Assembly (NCBI GenBank): GCA_003488145.1
Contig: DNMQ01000327.1
Location: 1 to 8,425, forward strand
From: Pseudomonas sp.
GTDB taxonomy: Bacteria > Pseudomonadota > Gammaproteobacteria > Pseudomonadales > Pseudomonadaceae
Length of the DNA stretch: 8,425 bases
Direction of reading: 5' to 3'
Shown: positions 6,077-8,425 of the stretch, piece by piece
Layout of the letters: each line of letters begins with the position of its first letter
Position numbering within the stretch: position 1 is the first letter of the stretch
Program-made: the position numbers and the translations under genes
Notes under the pieces: model-generated
Seen by the model: only the letters and a program-made list of their open reading frames with translations
The model's database searches: none
Told to the model about the DNA's origin: nothing

Positions 6077-6757
6077 ATGCTTCTACGCATTGCCAATGTG
6101 TTCTCCCGAGAAGAAACCGACCGTATTCGCTCCGCGCTGGAACAGGCCACCTGGCAGGACGGCCGCGTCACCGCTGGCTATCAGTCGGCCAAGGCCAAAT
6201 ACAATCTGCAGCTGGCGGAGGACGACCCACTCGCCCACGAGATTGCCGAAGCCATGCTGCAACGGCTCTGGCAGCACCCGCAGTTCATGTCTGCCGCGCT
6301 GCCGAGCAAGGTCTTTCCGCCCCTGTTCAACTGCTACACGGCAGGCGGCGAGTTTGGCTATCACATCGACAACGCGGTGCGTCAGGTACGCAACAGCGCC
6401 GAACGCGTGCGCACCGACCTGTCCGCCACACTGTTCTTCAGCGATCCCGAGGAGTACGACGGCGGCGAACTGGTGATCCACGACACCTACGGCACGCAGC
6501 GGGTGAAGTTCGCTGCCGGCGACATGGTGCTCTACCCCAGCACCAGCCTGCACAAGGTCGAGCCGGTCACGCGCGGCGCACGGCTGGCTTCGTTCTTCTG
6601 GATTCAGAGCCTGGTTCGCGAGGATGCGCAGCGCACGCTGCTCTACGAGATGGACCAGGCCATCCAGCAGCTGACCGCCGATGTGCCGGAGCACCCATCC
6701 CTGGTGCAACTGACCGGCACCTATCACAACCTGCTGCGCCGCTGGGTCGAGGTCTGA
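6077..6757 (+). CDS. piuC: PKHD-type Fe(II)/2-oxoglutarate dioxygenase (PiuC/YbiX family)
   Basis: A 226-residue protein of the usual length for PKHD-type hydroxylases. The iron-binding facial triad is visible: H96 and D98 in YHIDNA, and H159 in SLHKVEPV. R169 in GARLASFF is the expected 2-oxoglutarate carboxylate ligand. Other family marks are [15 protein letters not shown] (84-98), [19 protein letters not shown] (114-132) and AAGDMVLYP (147-154). It should be a cytosolic oxygenase that couples 2-oxoglutarate decarboxylation to hydroxylation; the natural substrate is not known to me. It lies divergent from piuA, as in P. aeruginosa, and carries a Fur-like site in its promoter, so it is expected to be made under iron limitation. 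The start at ATG 6077 is preceded by a weak GGTGA. The stop overlaps the next gene's ATG by one base (TGATG), suggesting translational coupling. Family is certain; the gene name rests on similarity and synteny. Confidence 0.95.
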   Translation: MLLRIANVFSREETDRIRSALEQATWQDGRVTAGYQSAKAKYNLQLAEDDPLAHEIAEAMLQRLWQHPQFMSAALPSKVFPPLFNCYTAGGEFGYHIDNAVRQVRNSAERVRTDLSATLFFSDPEEYDGGELVIHDTYGTQRVKFAAGDMVLYPSTSLHKVEPVTRGARLASFFWIQSLVREDAQRTLLYEMDQAIQQLTADVPEHPSLVQLTGTYHNLLRRWVEV

Positions 6758-7515
6758 TGCCTCATCTTCTGCGCCGTAAGGAAGCACTCGACAGCGACCA
6801 ACTGGGCAAACTGGCCGAGGAGCCGCACCGAGCCGCACGCCTGGTCCTCGCGGCCGCCGCGACCGGGGAAATCGAAGCGCAGGCGCTGCTCGGGCAAATC
6901 CTGCTGGAGGGCCGCGGCATCCAGGCCGATCCCGAACTGGCCCTGACCTGGTTCGGCATCGCCGCCGGCCGCGGCCACGCCATGGCCTGCAACATGGCCG
7001 GACGCTGCCACGAGCTTGGCTGGGGCTGCCCGGCCAATCCCGCACGCGCCGCCGAGCGGTACCGGCGCGCAGCAGACATGGGGTTGGACTGGGGCATGTA
7101 CAACCTGGCCAATCTGCTCGCCACCGGTCGCGGTGTTTCACAGGATGAAGCCGTGGCCTATCGCCTATACCGCCAGGCCGCCGAGCTGGGCCACGCCAAG
7201 TCGATGAACCTGACCGGACGCTGCCTGGAAGAAGGCCGCGGTGTGTCGCGCGACGTGTCAGCGGCGCACAGCTGGTATCGACGTTCCGCGGAGGCTGGCG
7301 ACTTTCGCGGCCAGTTCAGCCATGCCGCCGTGCTGCTCACCCAGCAGCAATGGGACGCCGCCCGGCATTGGCTGGACCGCGCGCTTGAGGTTGGCCACCT
7401 GAAGTTCGTCGAGACCGCGCTGGCCAGCCTGCAGGCCGCCGCATTGCCTCAGATCGTCGATATCGTCGAGGCCTACGCGCGGCGACGCGACGAGCTACGC
7501 GCCGGGTTGCGGTGA
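6757..7515 (+). CDS. Sel1-repeat (TPR-like) protein
   Basis: A 252-residue protein starting at ATG 6757 inside the piuC stop (TGATG), with GAGG (6749-6752) as ribosome binding site. The frame stays open far upstream, but that extension is only the shadow of piuC. After a short basic N-terminus there are about five Sel1-like repeats (near residues 39-74, 75-111, 112-147, 148-182 and 183-215). They show the expected patterns: LEGRGIQADPELALTWFGIAAGRGH, ATGRGVSQDEAVAYRLYRQAAELGH and EEGRGVSRDVSAAHSWYRRSAEAG. No signal peptide or membrane helix is visible, so it is probably cytosolic. Sel1 repeats form helical scaffolds that bind other proteins; no enzymatic motif is present. Tight coupling to piuC, which I recall is conserved in Pseudomonas (PA4515-PA4516), suggests that it assists PiuC or the same iron response, but its actual function is unknown. 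Confidence 0.92.
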   Translation: MPHLLRRKEALDSDQLGKLAEEPHRAARLVLAAAATGEIEAQALLGQILLEGRGIQADPELALTWFGIAAGRGHAMACNMAGRCHELGWGCPANPARAAERYRRAADMGLDWGMYNLANLLATGRGVSQDEAVAYRLYRQAAELGHAKSMNLTGRCLEEGRGVSRDVSAAHSWYRRSAEAGDFRGQFSHAAVLLTQQQWDAARHWLDRALEVGHLKFVETALASLQAAALPQIVDIVEAYARRRDELRAGLR

Positions 7516-7533
7516 ACGAAGCACAGAAACGAA

Positions 7534-7557
7534 AACGCCCCGCAATGCGGGGGCGTT
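7534..7557. terminator. Hairpin terminator between the Sel1 gene and speC
   Basis: AACGCCCCGC (7534-7543) pairs with GCGGGGGCGTT (7547-7557) across the loop AAT, with one bulged G. Read on the - strand the stem is followed by TTCGTTTC, so it fits a rho-independent terminator for speC, whose stop codon is at 7575-7577. The + strand side has only CGTTC after it, so termination of the Sel1 transcript would be weaker. Confidence 0.8.
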
Positions 7558-7574
7558 CGTTCATCGTCTACGGC

Positions 7575-8425
7575 TTAGATGTAGTAAGCCTTCAGCGGCG
7601 GGAAGCCGTTGAATTCGACGGCGCTGTAGCTGGTGGTGTAGGCACCGGTGGACAGCCAGTACAGGCGGTCGCCGATGGCCAGGTTAAGCGGCAGGCCGTA
7701 CTTGTAGTTCTCGTACATGATGTCGGCGCTGTCGCAGGTCGGACCGGCGATCACCACTTCCTCGACTTCGCCCTTCTTCTCGGCATAGATCGGGAACTTG
7801 ATCGACTCGTCCATGGTTTCGATCAGGCCGCTGAACTTGCCCACATCGACATACACCCAACGCTCGACCGCGGTACGCGACTTGCGTGCCACCAGCACCA
7901 CTTCACTGACGAGGATGCCGGCGTTGGCGATCAGCGAGCGACCCGGCTCAAGGATGATTTCCGGCAACTCGTCGCCGAAGTCTTCCTTGAGGAAGCGGAT
8001 GATTTCCTCGGCGTAGGTTTCCAGGCTGTTGGTGCGGGTGATGTAGTTGGCGGGGAAACCGCCACCCATGTTGATCATCTTCAGCTCGATGCCGTCTTCT
8101 TCCTTCAGACGCTCGAAGATCACCTTGACCTTGGCGATGGCGGCGTCCCATACGGAAATGTCGCGCTGCTGCGAACCGACATGGAAGGAAATGCCGTAGG
8201 GCTCCAGCTTCAGCTGACGTGCGAGGATCAAGAGATCCATCGCCATGTCGGTCTGGCAGCCGAACTTGCGCGACAGCGGCCAGTCCGCAGTGGTAGAGCC
8301 TTCGGTGAGGATGCGTACATAGACTTTCGAACCCGGCGCGGCCTTGGCGATGTTGCGCAGGTCGGCTTCGGAGTCGGTGGCGAACATGCGCACACCCTTG
8401 TCGTAGAAGTAGCGGATGTCCTTGG
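7575..8425 (-). CDS. speC: Ornithine decarboxylase (fold III, Orn/DAP/Arg decarboxylase family 2), 5'-truncated
   Basis: The frame runs open through the right window edge (KDIRYFYDKGVRMF are its first visible residues), so the start is outside; 282 residues are visible. The Pseudomonas enzyme is about 387 long as I recall, so roughly the first 105, including the PLP-binding lysine, are missing. A GTG within the visible part is only an internal valine codon. Visible active-site marks, in fragment numbering, are HVGSQ (81-85), the PLP-phosphate loop GGGFP (120-124), EPGRSLIANAG (159-169), the catalytic cysteine in CDSAD (C230), and the C-terminal YTTSYSAVEFNGFPPL. This is the PLP-dependent conversion of ornithine to putrescine in the cytosol, the first step of one polyamine route. 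Unlike the neighbouring iron genes it is a housekeeping gene; it is convergent with the Sel1 gene and shares its terminator. The match to the Pseudomonas SpeC I remember is very close, which supports the host assignment. Confidence 0.96.
   Translation of the reverse strand, partial: KDIRYFYDKGVRMFATDSEADLRNIAKAAPGSKVYVRILTEGSTTADWPLSRKFGCQTDMAMDLLILARQLKLEPYGISFHVGSQQRDISVWDAAIAKVKVIFERLKEEDGIELKMINMGGGFPANYITRTNSLETYAEEIIRFLKEDFGDELPEIILEPGRSLIANAGILVSEVVLVARKSRTAVERWVYVDVGKFSGLIETMDESIKFPIYAEKKGEVEEVVIAGPTCDSADIMYENYKYGLPLNLAIGDRLYWLSTGAYTTSYSAVEFNGFPPLKAYYI

Noticed and set aside
6031..6756. Possible N-terminal extension of the Sel1 protein to 494 residues
   Set aside because: The extension lies in another frame of piuC, is Arg/His/Pro-rich, and the ATG at 6757 has its own GAGG ribosome binding site and the usual stop-start overlap.
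6083..7141. Long - strand open frame (352 codons) opposite piuC and the Sel1 gene
   Set aside because: It is the complement of two well-supported genes, rich in Arg, Ala, Gly and Pro, with no recognisable domain; long antisense frames are common in high-GC DNA.
8391..8393. GTG as a possible speC start codon
   Set aside because: The frame and the conserved protein sequence continue upstream (KDIRYFYDKG) to the window edge, so this is an internal valine.
1..8425. Mobile element, CRISPR array, phage or toxin-antitoxin island
   Set aside because: No transposase, integrase, terminal repeats, spaced repeat array or small toxin-like gene pair was seen; codon use looks even across all genes.

Overview
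The window reads as a high-GC gammaproteobacterial chromosome of the Pseudomonas group (Pseudomonas sensu lato, including Stutzerimonas-like species). Three things support this: GC-rich codon use throughout; a very well conserved Pseudomonas-type ornithine decarboxylase at the right edge; and the gene order TonB receptor / divergent PKHD hydroxylase / Sel1-repeat protein / speC, which I recall from the piuA-piuC-(PA4516)-speC region of P. aeruginosa. No tRNA, rRNA, CRISPR array, insertion sequence or other mobile element is visible. The genes are densely packed and no gap exceeds 140 bases.

Left block (+ strand, 3-3597): a four-gene cluster. In order these are the end of a PepSY-associated membrane protein, a secreted DUF2271 protein, a secreted DUF4198 protein, and a membrane-anchored CysJ-like FMN/FAD/NADPH flavoreductase. 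DUF2271 carries the motif D-G-V-S-G-A-T, a good match to the ApbE-type covalent flavinylation site. The simplest model is an electron path from cytosolic NADPH through the flavoreductase and PepSY membrane protein to a periplasmic flavoprotein, perhaps to reduce ferric-siderophore or another metal complex. In P. aeruginosa I recall PepSY and flavoreductase modules fused in one protein (PiuB); here they are separate genes. The block ends in a strong hairpin terminator shared with the convergent piuA.

Middle block: piuA (- strand, 3658-5937), a TonB-dependent siderophore receptor, is transcribed divergently from piuC (+, 6077-6757), an Fe(II)/2-oxoglutarate hydroxylase. piuC overlaps by one base a Sel1-repeat protein (6757-7515). 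The 139-base intergenic region is the most structured non-coding DNA here. It has three identical CATTCTG heptamers at exact 10-bp spacing, flanked on each side by a Fur-like 19-mer that overlaps a candidate -10 box. This looks like a two-way promoter repressed by Fur and probably activated by a tandem-binding regulator, perhaps of the OmpR/PhoB family.

Right block: speC (- strand, 7575 to beyond the window edge), the biosynthetic ornithine decarboxylase of the putrescine pathway, converges on the Sel1 gene across a hairpin terminator.

Taken together, most of the window is an iron-acquisition locus: outer-membrane uptake (PiuA), a periplasmic/inner-membrane redox module (PepSY, DUF2271, DUF4198, flavoreductase), and an intracellular oxygenase (PiuC). 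A housekeeping polyamine gene sits beside it. The individual families are known. The parts most worth testing are the flavinylation motif, the module's suspected role, and the phased repeat promoter.
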